A stretch of DNA of 64,000 nucleotides from an uncultured Bacteroidales bacterium (GTDB lineage Bacteria; Bacteroidota; Bacteroidia; Bacteroidales; Paludibacteraceae), in contig CAKUYO010000004.1 of assembly GCA_934716995.1 (NCBI GenBank), positions 1 to 64,000 on the forward strand. The letters are read 5' to 3'. Under the pieces are notes generated by a model, which was not told the DNA's origin, did no database searches, and was given only the letters and a program-made list of their open reading frames with translations. Numbering within the stretch: position 1 is the stretch's first letter; the number at the start of each line of letters is the position of its first letter. The position numbers and the translations under genes are program-made. Of this stretch, positions 6,626 through 13,763 are shown one piece after another.

Positions 6626-9289
6626 ATGTATTCGCTCAAAGACAAAGAAGGCACGATTATCAACAACGTGCGCGAGGATTATTTCCAAGACTACGACTGC
6701 CGCAAACTGATAGGCAATATCGATTTCAGCGTGGCTATCCGTCAGGAGGGCACCTACCGTATGGACGAGGTGGAGTATATGCTGTGGGCGGAAGCCAAGC
6801 AGGGCAACAAGCACCCCATCTACGAGAGTTTTATCCAACTCATTCTCACTATCGGCAAAGAGCGTACTATGGACAAGAATATGCCGCCTAAGTTCCTTGG
6901 TGCTTTCGATGCCGAGAAGATTGCCTTTATCCCGTATAGTGCCGTGATGGAGGTGTTCAACCAAAACGATTTCAACTGGAATGTCACGCCTTCCGACCAC
7001 GAGACCAAAGAGTTCAAGCAGTTGGAACGGATGGTACGTGCCGAACTCAACAAGACGAGCCGCGATGCCGACAATATCTATGTCTTTGAGTTTGGCATCG
7101 ACGACAAGGAACTGCGCCGGTTTATACGCGGCAGTATGGTCAGCGGGCGCGACCATATCCTGCGTATGCGTATCAACCACAACAACTTCAAAGCCATATA
7201 CGAGAAATGGCGGCGCGATGTGATGCCTACCATCCATGTGAATTGGGACAGCGTCAAACGAAACGGACTGATAGATGCCGATTTCTATCTGGCGGATTTG
7301 ATAGCGGGCGAAGACAACATCACCCTCTTGGACAAACTGCATGTCCTGCTCGACAAGACGCACTATGAGTTGGACCGGCAGGCTGATACCGACGGACTGT
7401 TCTCGTCCAAACAGGTGCAGTTCCGCGACAATATGCTGGCACACAATATCTTCTGGTCGAAATACACCCGCCCGCCCAAACAGGAGTATTGGGACAGAAT
7501 CATCGAGCGGCGCGACCTGCTGGTGCCGCAGGATATCCGCGAGCGCAAGGGCAGTTATTTCACACCGCCGCAATGGGTGGAACTCAGCCAGCAGTATCTC
7601 GCCGATGTACTGGGCGAGAACTGGCAGGACGAGTACTATATCTGGGACTGCTGTGCCGGCACGGGCAACCTGTTGGCGGGGCTGACCAACAAGTACAATA
7701 TCTATGCTTCCACGCTCGACAAAGCCGATGTACGCGTGATGCAGGAGCGTATCGAGGAGATGGGGGACGGCAGCAACCTGCTCCCGTCCCACGTCTTCCA
7801 GTTCGATTTCCTGAACGATAGTTTCGACGACCCGAAACTGCCACAATCCCTGCGCAACATACTCACCGACCCCGACAAACGCCGCCGACTCGTCATCTAT
7901 ATCAACCCGCCCTATGCGGAGGCGGGAAATAGAAGAACAGTAACAGGAGGAGGAACACCGACAACCGGTGTGGCAGTTTCACAACTAACTTACAAAAAAT
8001 ATGAAGAAGAAATAGGTTTAGCAGGGAGAGAATTATTTGTGCAATTTTTTATCCGTGTGTACCACGAAATCCCCTCCTGCACGCTTGCAGAATTTTCAAA
8101 GTTGAAAATTCTGCAAGCGTCGAATTTCGCGGATTTCCGCAAAATCTTCCAAGCCAAATTGGAACGGCTGTTTATTGTCCCCGCGGCGACTTTTGATAAC
8201 GTAAAAGGGCAATTCCCCATCGGATTCTTTATTTGGAATACTCAAGATAGAGCGAAATCATTTGAGGAAATAAAAGCAGATGTATATAACACGAAAGGGG
8301 ATTTTATTGGTTATAAACACATAAATACAGAAAAGGATTTTCATTCTATTAATGATTGGATAATCCAAACGAGAAAACGACCAAATGCGATGCAGATTGC
8401 ATGGCTATCCGCTCGTGGCTGCGATATGCAGGTACAGTCTTATAATTTCATAACAAATGACACCTCAAAAATACCTCATCCAAGAGGCTCATGGATAACA
8501 GATAAAAACATTGTTGAAGGCGCAATATATTTAGCAGTTTATCAATGTATAGAACATACGTGGTTGAACGACCGCGACCAGTTTCTGTACCCCAACGACG
8601 GTTGGAAGACGGATTGGGCGTTTCAGTCGGACTGCCTGGCATACACCTTGTTCCACGGACAGAACCGCATCAGCCACAGCGATGCCACGCCGGGGACGCG
8701 GACGCCCTCGTCCGCGGAAAATAAATGTATCAACCACTGGATTCCCTTCACGGAGCAGGAGTTGGACAGCCCCGATTGTTTCCAATCGCACTTCATGTCC
8801 GATTTTCTTGCCGGCAAGATACGCCCCGAGCAGCCGCAACCCGCACAGACCCTCTTCGACGACAACGCTTGTGGAGATGATGTTTGTGGGGACGACGCGT
8901 CCCGCGTCGTCATGAGCCTCACCGCGGACGAGGGCGTCCGCGTCCCCGGCGAAGCCCAACAACGTGAAACCAACAACGCGCAGCCTTATATCCCCAACGC
9001 CCATTTCACTCCGGCGGCGCAGGCGGTGATGGAAGCGGGGCGGCGGTTGTGGTACTACTACCTCCACTACCCCGGGAGCGGCAACGCACCGTTTGGCACG
9101 GTGATAGATGTGAACGCCTCGTTCTACGACATACGTGTCTTCTTCCAAGGGCGCAACGACAAGGGCAAGATGAACAACGACAGCGACGATGCCGAGTACA
9201 TGCGCCTGCTCCGCGACCTGCGCCAAAAGCAGAAAGTGCTGGCACAGCAGATTGCCGAAAAAGTCTATCGGTACGGATTTCTGAAATAG
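6626..9289 (+). CDS. Predicted single-chain restriction-modification enzyme (N6-adenine methyltransferase fused to a PD-(D/E)xK-like domain)
   Basis: An 887-residue protein. The ATG at 6626 gives MYSLKDKEGT; a longer frame from 6515 would translate the repeat-rich leader. Methyltransferase motifs are clear: SYFTPPQWV near 309, motif I DCCAGTGN (341-348) and motif IV NPPY (427-430), typical of gamma-type N6-adenine methylases. The N-terminal 60 residues carry Asp33 (NIDFSV) and Glu56-Ala-Lys58 (WAEAKQ), which fit a PD-(D/E)xK nuclease core, so a type IIG-like enzyme is inferred. The region after NPPY (about 434-645) is patchily AT-rich and probably contains the target-recognition part. Two REP-like elements are inserted in frame (688-697 and 755-775). 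The next gene starts 2 bases on. Confidence 0.85.
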   Translation: MYSLKDKEGTIINNVREDYFQDYDCRKLIGNIDFSVAIRQEGTYRMDEVEYMLWAEAKQGNKHPIYESFIQLILTIGKERTMDKNMPPKFLGAFDAEKIAFIPYSAVMEVFNQNDFNWNVTPSDHETKEFKQLERMVRAELNKTSRDADNIYVFEFGIDDKELRRFIRGSMVSGRDHILRMRINHNNFKAIYEKWRRDVMPTIHVNWDSVKRNGLIDADFYLADLIAGEDNITLLDKLHVLLDKTHYELDRQADTDGLFSSKQVQFRDNMLAHNIFWSKYTRPPKQEYWDRIIERRDLLVPQDIRERKGSYFTPPQWVELSQQYLADVLGENWQDEYYIWDCCAGTGNLLAGLTNKYNIYASTLDKADVRVMQERIEEMGDGSNLLPSHVFQFDFLNDSFDDPKLPQSLRNILTDPDKRRRLVIYINPPYAEAGNRRTVTGGGTPTTGVAVSQLTYKKYEEEIGLAGRELFVQFFIRVYHEIPSCTLAEFSKLKILQASNFADFRKIFQAKLERLFIVPAATFDNVKGQFPIGFFIWNTQDRAKSFEEIKADVYNTKGDFIGYKHINTEKDFHSINDWIIQTRKRPNAMQIAWLSARGCDMQVQSYNFITNDTSKIPHPRGSWITDKNIVEGAIYLAVYQCIEHTWLNDRDQFLYPNDGWKTDWAFQSDCLAYTLFHGQNRISHSDATPGTRTPSSAENKCINHWIPFTEQELDSPDCFQSHFMSDFLAGKIRPEQPQPAQTLFDDNACGDDVCGDDASRVVMSLTADEGVRVPGEAQQRETNNAQPYIPNAHFTPAAQAVMEAGRRLWYYYLHYPGSGNAPFGTVIDVNASFYDIRVFFQGRNDKGKMNNDSDDAEYMRLLRDLRQKQKVLAQQIAEKVYRYGFLK
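8081..8120. repeat. Perfect 19-bp-arm palindrome inside the methyltransferase gene
   Basis: Arms 8081-8099 (ACGCTTGCAGAATTTTCAA) and 8102-8120 (its exact reverse complement) flank a 2-nt centre AG. It is read in frame as part of the segment TLAEFSKLKILQAS. Confidence 0.9.
8689..8716. repeat. GC-rich palindromic element, in-frame copy 1
   Basis: Begins GCCGGGGACGCGGACG, then CCCT, then CGTCCGCG. It is the exact 28-nt reverse complement of 8923-8950 in the same gene, and is translated as PGTRTPSSA. Confidence 0.9.
8891..8950. repeat. REP-like palindrome plus GC-rich palindromic element, in-frame copy 2
   Basis: GACGACGCG-TCC-CGCGTCGTC (8891-8911) is followed after 11 nt by CGCGGACG-AGGG-CGTCCGCG and the tail TCCCCGGC (8923-8950). 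Both are read in frame as GDDASRVVMSLTADEGVRVPG. Confidence 0.9.
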
Positions 9290-9291
9290 CC

Positions 9292-10173
9292 ATGATGTCC
9301 GAAGAAGATACCCTGCTGCTCCATCTGCTACGTGCCACCGCCATCGACGGTGGCGGTGTGCCCGACGAGGTCCTGCTGCGCGAGGCGCGGGCACACATCC
9401 GTACATTCACCCAAGCGTGTAACTGCAGCCGGCAAAACCTGTACCAAAAAGGCGACGACAAGCCCAGTCTCAAATACGGCAATGATTATATGGCACGCTC
9501 GCGGGCAGCGTTGTCCGGAGAGGGCTATGCCTACACCCACCATCATCTGCTGCAGATAATGGCGGTGTTCTACGTCCTGCTGCGCCGGCCGCGTATGCGT
9601 ACCCAATACAGCAGACACAGGTGGTATATCGACACGCTGTGCCAACTCATTGACGACAACCTGCTCAACAACTGCCGGGAAACCATCTATCCTTACCGGA
9701 ACCAAATAAAGGCATTGGCTGACCGCATCGACCGCATCAACCAGCCCGACCTGTTCTACGGAGAGTGTTTGTCGCCCCTGCCTTTTACGCCGAAACCACA
9801 AAAACCAACCAATATGGGAGATACCTACAACATTCAAATGAACAGCGGGTGCGGCGATTTTATTGCCAACGGCGGCACCAAAAATATCACCAACCACTAT
9901 CCGCAGCAGTCCGCACAGCAAAAAGACGGAACACTCTTTGCCTACATCGACCTCACCGCCTGTACGCCCCGCGAAGCACAGCAGGCGGAGGAAACGCTGC
10001 GGGGCGTGGCGCACAAGTCGCCCAAAGAGATTGCCGGCACTGTACACGATTTGGAGCGTGCCTGCCTGCTTCGCAAAGCCGACAAGATAGCGGGGTTTGT
10101 ACGCGAATTCAACAACCATTTCGGGACGAACCTCAATGAGCAGTCTTTTTACAGTGCCTACCGGAATACATAA
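9292..10173 (+). CDS. Unknown protein co-transcribed with the restriction-modification gene
   Basis: A 293-residue soluble protein; the start may be 9292 or 9295 (two adjacent ATGs). It begins 2 bases after the methyltransferase stop, so the two are translated together. Residues about 25-150 are helical and include CNCSRQNLYQKGD, which could be a helix-turn-helix. The middle has the segment MGDTYNIQMNSGCGDFIANG, a Gly/Asn-rich turn; the C-terminal 90 residues are mostly helical. I recognise no catalytic motif. Its tight link to the enzyme suggests a specificity, control or inhibitor role, but that is inference from position. Confidence 0.7.
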   Translation: MMSEEDTLLLHLLRATAIDGGGVPDEVLLREARAHIRTFTQACNCSRQNLYQKGDDKPSLKYGNDYMARSRAALSGEGYAYTHHHLLQIMAVFYVLLRRPRMRTQYSRHRWYIDTLCQLIDDNLLNNCRETIYPYRNQIKALADRIDRINQPDLFYGECLSPLPFTPKPQKPTNMGDTYNIQMNSGCGDFIANGGTKNITNHYPQQSAQQKDGTLFAYIDLTACTPREAQQAEETLRGVAHKSPKEIAGTVHDLERACLLRKADKIAGFVREFNNHFGTNLNEQSFYSAYRNT

Positions 10174-10318
10174 CGCACCCATAATTTTTCATAAATTCTC
10201 ATAACGGCAGTAGGAAAAACACTTTTCTTACTGCGCTTGTTATCAGCCGATTAGTCCGCTAATCGGCTGTTTTTGTCCATAGATTTTCATACCCTGCGAA
10301 AGGGGCGGATTCTTTCCC

Positions 10319-10326
10319 TACCTTTG
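10319..10326 (+). promoter_or_regulatory. Predicted -7 element for the gene at 10385
   Basis: TACCTTTG fits TAnnTTTG; no good TTTG is seen 20 bp upstream. It lies 58 bp ahead of the ATG. Confidence 0.45.
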
Positions 10327-10384
10327 CGGTGTCTTCGAGGCGCGAGGCACGTTGCCGAGCGTAAACAACGAAGGCACAAATAAA

Positions 10385-10711
10385 ATGAAGATTACTATCA
10401 AGAGCATGCCCATACGTGGCAGCAAAGGGACACGCACGGTGATGCAGTTGCACGGGCGCGTGGGGAATGTGGTGTATTACGTGCGGGACGGCAGGCAGTA
10501 CCTGCGCCGCTATGCCGTGCCGGGCGGCACAACCACCGAGCGGCAGCGGCTCCACCGCCGTCTGTTCGCCGCCGCCGTGGAGAACGCCCGTATCGTCTAT
10601 CGCAGCCCGCACCTGCGAAAACCCTACGAACAACTGTGGATAGAGCACGGCGAAAACCACCGTATGAGCCTGTACAACTACATCGTACGCCACTTCCTCG
10701 TTCTCCGTTAA
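10385..10711 (+). CDS. Small basic protein with a GxxGNVV-Y-GxQY motif
   Basis: A 108-residue, Arg-rich protein starting MKITIKSMPIRGSKG. The longer frame (10352) starts on top of the transcript leader, so the later ATG is preferred. The core GRVGNVVYYVRDGRQYLRR resembles the opening motif of small Bacteroidetes proteins such as DUF6266, and TTERQRLHRRLFAAAV matches their QxxxRxxF segment. It also looks distantly like the two proteins at 12972 and 13396. Function unknown; the family is common in mobile regions. It has its own promoter-like box and stands apart from the preceding operon. Confidence 0.65.
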   Translation: MKITIKSMPIRGSKGTRTVMQLHGRVGNVVYYVRDGRQYLRRYAVPGGTTTERQRLHRRLFAAAVENARIVYRSPHLRKPYEQLWIEHGENHRMSLYNYIVRHFLVLR

Positions 10712-10723
10712 TCCGGTGTGGGA

Positions 10724-11093
10724 CGTTTGGTCTCCGTTAATTCCCGTTAATTGACCGTTAATTATTCGTTAATTCGGTGTGGAGACGACGCGTCCCGCGT
10801 CGTCAATGGCAGACCGCTGCATGGACAACCCTTTTTCGGTGTGGAGACAACGCGTCCCGCGTCGTCAATGCCAGACCGCTGTATGGACAACCCTTTTTCG
10901 GTGTGGAGACGACGCGTCCCGCGTCGTCAATGCCCTCGCAGGGGACGCAGCCCCCCGCCCGCGGCTTTTTTAATGGATTTTTAATGGGCATTAATGGAGT
11001 AAAGAGCCCTTTAACGGATTAACGACCAATTAACGGCAATTAACGGAGCCCCCCAAAACACCCGATAATGTTTTAATGGTTCTTTAATGGCTT
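10724..11093. repeat. Intergenic region rich in TTAACGG / TTAATGG repeats
   Basis: On both sides of the triple REP block lie many short AT-rich units: GTTAATT repeats at 10736-10772, then TTAATGG, TTAACGG and GATTAACG repeats at 10970-11093. The spacing is irregular. Directly upstream of a VapE-type replication ATPase, this layout could be an origin or binding region, which I infer. No gene is supported in 10712-11121. Confidence 0.5.
10773..10930. repeat. Three tandem 62-bp repeats, each with a REP-like palindrome
   Basis: Units start at 10773, 10835 and 10897 (TTCGGTGTGGAGAC...), exactly 62 bp apart. The palindromes GACGACGCG-TCC-CGCGTCGTC are at 10784-10804, 10846-10866 (one base changed) and 10908-10928. 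The third unit ends after its palindrome. The sequence between palindromes is nearly identical. Confidence 0.92.
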
Positions 11094-11121
11094 TTCATGG
11101 AGAACAAAACACCTATATTAT

Positions 11122-12468
11122 ATGGAAAAGAAGAAAAAAAAGAAAGAAAAAGACAGCCGCCAGCAGATTGCCACCGACTGGATTTGCGACAACTATCTGC
11201 AGTTCAACCGTCTCCGCGTCGATACCGTCAGGCAGAGGATACAAATAAGCGAGACCTCCTCGACCCAGACTCCCCCAACCCCCTCAGAGAGGGGGCTTAC
11301 AGAGCATCCGTCGAGCCCCTCCTTTGGAGGTCTTGGGGAGGTCGGTCATGGTCTCTGGCGCGACCTCTCCGACCGCGACATCAACGACATGGTGTGCCTC
11401 TGTGCCGCCGAGACCGGCGCCACCGTCTCCGACAAGGAGATATACACCGTACTCAACTCCAACGCCCTCCCGCAGGTACACCCACTGCGCGAGTATATCT
11501 GCCGCCAAGCACCCTACGACCCGCAACGCGAACCCAACTACATCGGCTTCCTCGCCGACATGGTGCACCTCACCAACCCCGACAAACAGGCGTGGTGGCG
11601 CGAGTGCTTCTCACGCTGGTTCATCGCCATGGTCGCCACGTGGCTGCAAGACGAAACGGTCAACCAGCAGGTGCTCGTGCTGGTCGGCAAACAGGGCATC
11701 TACAAGACCACATGGCTCGAACGCCTCCTGCCGCCCGAGTTGCAGCACTTCGGCAGCAAGTTCAACGGCGATTTCAACAAGGACGACCGGCTCCGCCTTG
11801 CCGAGTTCGGACTTATCAACCTCGACGAAATCGACGCTATGACACCCCGCGAACTCAACAAGATGAAATCGCTCATCACCGCCTCCGACATCAACGAGCG
11901 CAATGTCTATAACCGCCTCAAGGAGCGGCGCCTCCGGCTTGCCTCCTTCTGCGCCAGCGGAAACAAACGCGAGTTCCTCTCCGACATCACGGGCAACCGC
12001 CGCTGGCTGGCTTTCGAGGTGGAGAACATCGACAACCCCTTCTTCGCCATGCCCTCCTTTCCCTACGGGCGGCTCTATGCGCAGGCGAGGTATATGGTCG
12101 AGGAGATACACTACCCCTTCTGGTTCGAGCAGGACGACATCGCCCGCATCGAGGAGCAAAACAGCGATTTCCGCGCCTGCGAAAGCGAGGAACAACTCCT
12201 GCCCGTCCTCTTTGATGTACCCGCCAAAGATGCCACAGGTGAGCAAGTAAAGTTCCTCACGACGGCGCAAATCAGCCAAAAACTCATCGATTTTGGTGCC
12301 ATAAAACGCCCCATGGCGCTCAACCGGCTCGGTATGTTACTCACCCGTATGGGCTTCCGACGGGTAGCAAAAGGCAAACAGCGCATTTACGGCTGGATTG
12401 TATATCAGCGACTTACGGACGAAATCCGTACAAATGAGCATTCTTTTGCACGACAAGAAGGTGAGTAG
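11122..12468 (+). CDS. VapE-like P-loop ATPase (replication primase/helicase type)
   Basis: A 448-residue protein of the virulence-associated E family, an SF3-helicase-like ATPase used by phages and satellites in replication. Walker A is VGKQGIYKTTW (near residue 187), Walker B is INLDEID (near 231), and KMKSLITASDINER, FCASGNKREFL and ITGNRRWLAFEV follow as expected. Residues about 50-75 (TQTPPTPSERGLTEHPSSP...) are coded by an inserted palindromic element. The N-terminus MEKKKKKKEKD comes from an A-rich run that could slip. There is no primase domain in front, so it is a short VapE. Confidence 0.88.
   Translation: MEKKKKKKEKDSRQQIATDWICDNYLQFNRLRVDTVRQRIQISETSSTQTPPTPSERGLTEHPSSPSFGGLGEVGHGLWRDLSDRDINDMVCLCAAETGATVSDKEIYTVLNSNALPQVHPLREYICRQAPYDPQREPNYIGFLADMVHLTNPDKQAWWRECFSRWFIAMVATWLQDETVNQQVLVLVGKQGIYKTTWLERLLPPELQHFGSKFNGDFNKDDRLRLAEFGLINLDEIDAMTPRELNKMKSLITASDINERNVYNRLKERRLRLASFCASGNKREFLSDITGNRRWLAFEVENIDNPFFAMPSFPYGRLYAQARYMVEEIHYPFWFEQDDIARIEEQNSDFRACESEEQLLPVLFDVPAKDATGEQVKFLTTAQISQKLIDFGAIKRPMALNRLGMLLTRMGFRRVAKGKQRIYGWIVYQRLTDEIRTNEHSFARQEGE
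11268..11345. mobile_element. Palindromic element inserted in frame in the VapE gene
   Basis: Half A (11268-11298) starts GACTCCCCCAACCCCCTCAG and folds on itself (CCCCCTC against GAGGGGG). Half B (11313-11345) starts GAGCCCCTCCTTTGGAGG. Reverse-complement relatives of both halves occur in the opposite order at 14046-14087 and 14185-14215. The insertion is a whole number of codons and has no stop. Confidence 0.85.
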
Positions 12469-12556
12469 GTGAGTAAGTAGAGTAAGTAGTTTATACCTTT
12501 ACACGTATGTATGTGTATATATAGTTTTCAGAACTTACTTACTCTACTTACTCACC
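12468..12556. repeat. Perfect 20-bp inverted repeat after the VapE gene
   Basis: Arms 12468-12487 (GGTGAGTAAGTAGAGTAAGT) and 12537-12556 are exact reverse complements, 49 nt apart. The left arm starts at the last base of the VapE stop codon. It may act as an RNA hairpin ending or protecting the transcript, or as a protein-binding pair. Confidence 0.9.
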
Positions 12557-12576
12557 CTACCACGACCTTAATGACG

Positions 12577-12611
12577 AATTTGTAATTAGTAATTTGTAAT
12601 TAGTAATTTGT
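12577..12611. repeat. 7-bp tandem repeat AATTTGT/AATTAGT x5
   Basis: Five 7-bp units alternate AATTTGT and AATTAGT and run directly into the ATG at 12613. A change in unit number would change the spacing in front of that gene. Confidence 0.8.
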
Positions 12612-12612
12612 A

Positions 12613-12798
12613 ATGAACAGAGACACCTATAAAACAGAGCAACGCAACCGTGCGATTTGCGAGACCTATTATGAACTGATACGCTGCGGAATGCCCTTTA
12701 TGCGGGCGTATGCCGAGACCGGGGAACGGTTCTGGCTCTCCGAGAGCCATATACGGCGTGTCATTGCGCACTATGCGCAACAAAACGGACGGAAATGA
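12613..12798 (+). CDS. Small helical protein, possible HTH
   Basis: A 61-residue charged protein, MNRDTYKTEQRNRAICETYY..., with GMPFMRAYAETGERFWLSESHIRRVIA. The last part looks like a helix-turn-helix recognition pair. It lies between the VapE gene and the repeated small proteins, where Bacteroidales elements often keep short regulatory genes. No named family is recognised with certainty. Confidence 0.6.
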   Translation: MNRDTYKTEQRNRAICETYYELIRCGMPFMRAYAETGERFWLSESHIRRVIAHYAQQNGRK

Positions 12799-12800
12799 TG

Positions 12801-12808
12801 TATCTTTG
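12801..12808 (+). promoter_or_regulatory. Possible -7 element upstream of the gene at 12972
   Basis: TATCTTTG matches TAnnTTTG, without a clear -33. It could drive the small-protein and lysis genes to the right. Confidence 0.35.
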
Positions 12809-12840
12809 CATCGTCTTTCCGGAACTGATACACACACCTG

Positions 12841-12884
12841 TCGCAGGTCTGTCGCAGGTCTATCGCAGGTCTATCGCAGGTCGC
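12841..12884. repeat. 11-bp tandem repeat TCGCAGGTCTR x4
   Basis: Four units of 11 bp (TCGCAGGTCTG, then TCGCAGGTCTA twice, then a diverged end). Confidence 0.85.
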
Positions 12885-12919
12885 AAAAAAAAACTCTAAC
12901 AGCCCGCAAGGGCGGTCAA

Positions 12920-12968
12920 CATCTAACATCTAACATCTAACATCTAATATCTAACCCCTAACATCTAA
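12920..12968. repeat. 7-bp tandem repeat CATCTAA x7
   Basis: Seven 7-bp units, five exact and two diverged (TATCTAA, CCCCTAA), ending 3 bases before the ATG at 12972. Confidence 0.85.
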
Positions 12969-12971
12969 CCA

Positions 12972-13286
12972 ATGAGCAAAACCCAATTCGACTACCCCGT
13001 ACGCAAACTGTGCGGCAAAATCAGCCGGCACAGCCGCGTCATCCACGCCTGCACGGCAAGCGGCAAGCAGATTACCTATCTGCAAGGCGAGCGGGATTTG
13101 AGTGCCCACCCCGTAACGAGCAACGAGAAAACCAACCGCACCGCCTTCGCCGCCAAGCAAGCCAAAGTGGCGGCACGTATGAAACCCGCCTCCTCGACCT
13201 ACGCTGCCGATATGGCAGCCTTCAAGGCACAGCAGGACAAAGGGTACAAGACCTTCCGCGCCTACCTGTGGAGCGTGGCGGAGTAA
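12972..13286 (+). CDS. Small repeated-family protein, copy 1
   Basis: A 104-residue basic protein starting MSKTQFDYPVRKLCGKISRHS. It shares the pattern Y..PV....GK.S..S.V near the start and ADMAAFKAQ...YKTFRAYLW near the end with the protein at 13396, so they are paralogues. The middle, GKQITYLQGERD, also recalls the protein at 10385. Function unknown. Thirty-three bases downstream lies a stem-loop that is repeated, almost unchanged, 33 bases after the second copy. Confidence 0.7.
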   Translation: MSKTQFDYPVRKLCGKISRHSRVIHACTASGKQITYLQGERDLSAHPVTSNEKTNRTAFAAKQAKVAARMKPASSTYAADMAAFKAQQDKGYKTFRAYLWSVAE

Positions 13287-13318
13287 GACTTAATTAAAAA
13301 TTATGAATTATGAATTAT

Positions 13319-13360
13319 GAATTGCAAGTATCGACTGCCACCGAACAATGGTTGCAATTC
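13319..13360. repeat. Conserved intergenic stem-loop, copy 1
   Basis: Arms GAATTGCAA (13319-13327) and TTGCAATTC (13352-13360) around a 24-nt loop. All 42 nt recur at 13764-13805 with one change. Outer AT-rich arms (AATTATGAATTATG against CATAATTCATAA) extend the fold. Confidence 0.85.
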
Positions 13361-13395
13361 TTCATTCATAATTCATAACTCATCATTTAATAACT

Positions 13396-13731
13396 ATGGC
13401 TCACATCACTTACATCGACCCCGTCAAATCCGTCTCGGGGAAACTCTCGAAGAAGAGTACCGTCACCTTTATGGTACGTCAAGCCGCAACGTCGAATGCG
13501 GCAATGTTGCAAAACCCCAACTACACCCACATCCGCGGCAAGCGCACCACCGCCCTGTCGCAATCGGAGATCACCTACCGCGCCCGCTTCGGACAGATAT
13601 GCCAAGCCACCACCGCACGACTGCAGGACGCCTCCAAAATGCCTGCCGACATCGCCGCTTTCAAGGCGCAGACCGAGTACAAAACCCTCCGTCAGTACGT
13701 TTGGCACCAATGTGCCGAGGAGATAGCGTAA
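13396..13731 (+). CDS. Small repeated-family protein, copy 2
   Basis: A 111-residue basic protein, MAHITYIDPVKSVSGKLSKKS..., with NPNYTHIRGKRTTALSQSEI and a C-terminal ADIAAFKAQTEYKTLRQYVW. It is paralogous to the preceding gene and, like it, is followed 33 bases later by the conserved stem-loop. The repeated gene-plus-hairpin unit suggests a segmental duplication, with the proteins since diverged. No function can be assigned; DNA or RNA binding is possible given the basic character. Confidence 0.7.
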   Translation: MAHITYIDPVKSVSGKLSKKSTVTFMVRQAATSNAAMLQNPNYTHIRGKRTTALSQSEITYRARFGQICQATTARLQDASKMPADIAAFKAQTEYKTLRQYVWHQCAEEIA

Positions 13732-13763
13732 AATGTAATTAAGAATGAAGAATTAAGAATGAA

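Noticed and set aside
10773..10930. CRISPR array
   Set aside because: The units are 62 bp with no variable spacers; the whole unit repeats.
10751..11022. Three overlapping frames of about 65-80 codons in the triple repeat
   Set aside because: Their products are only translations of the 62-bp repeats in different phases.
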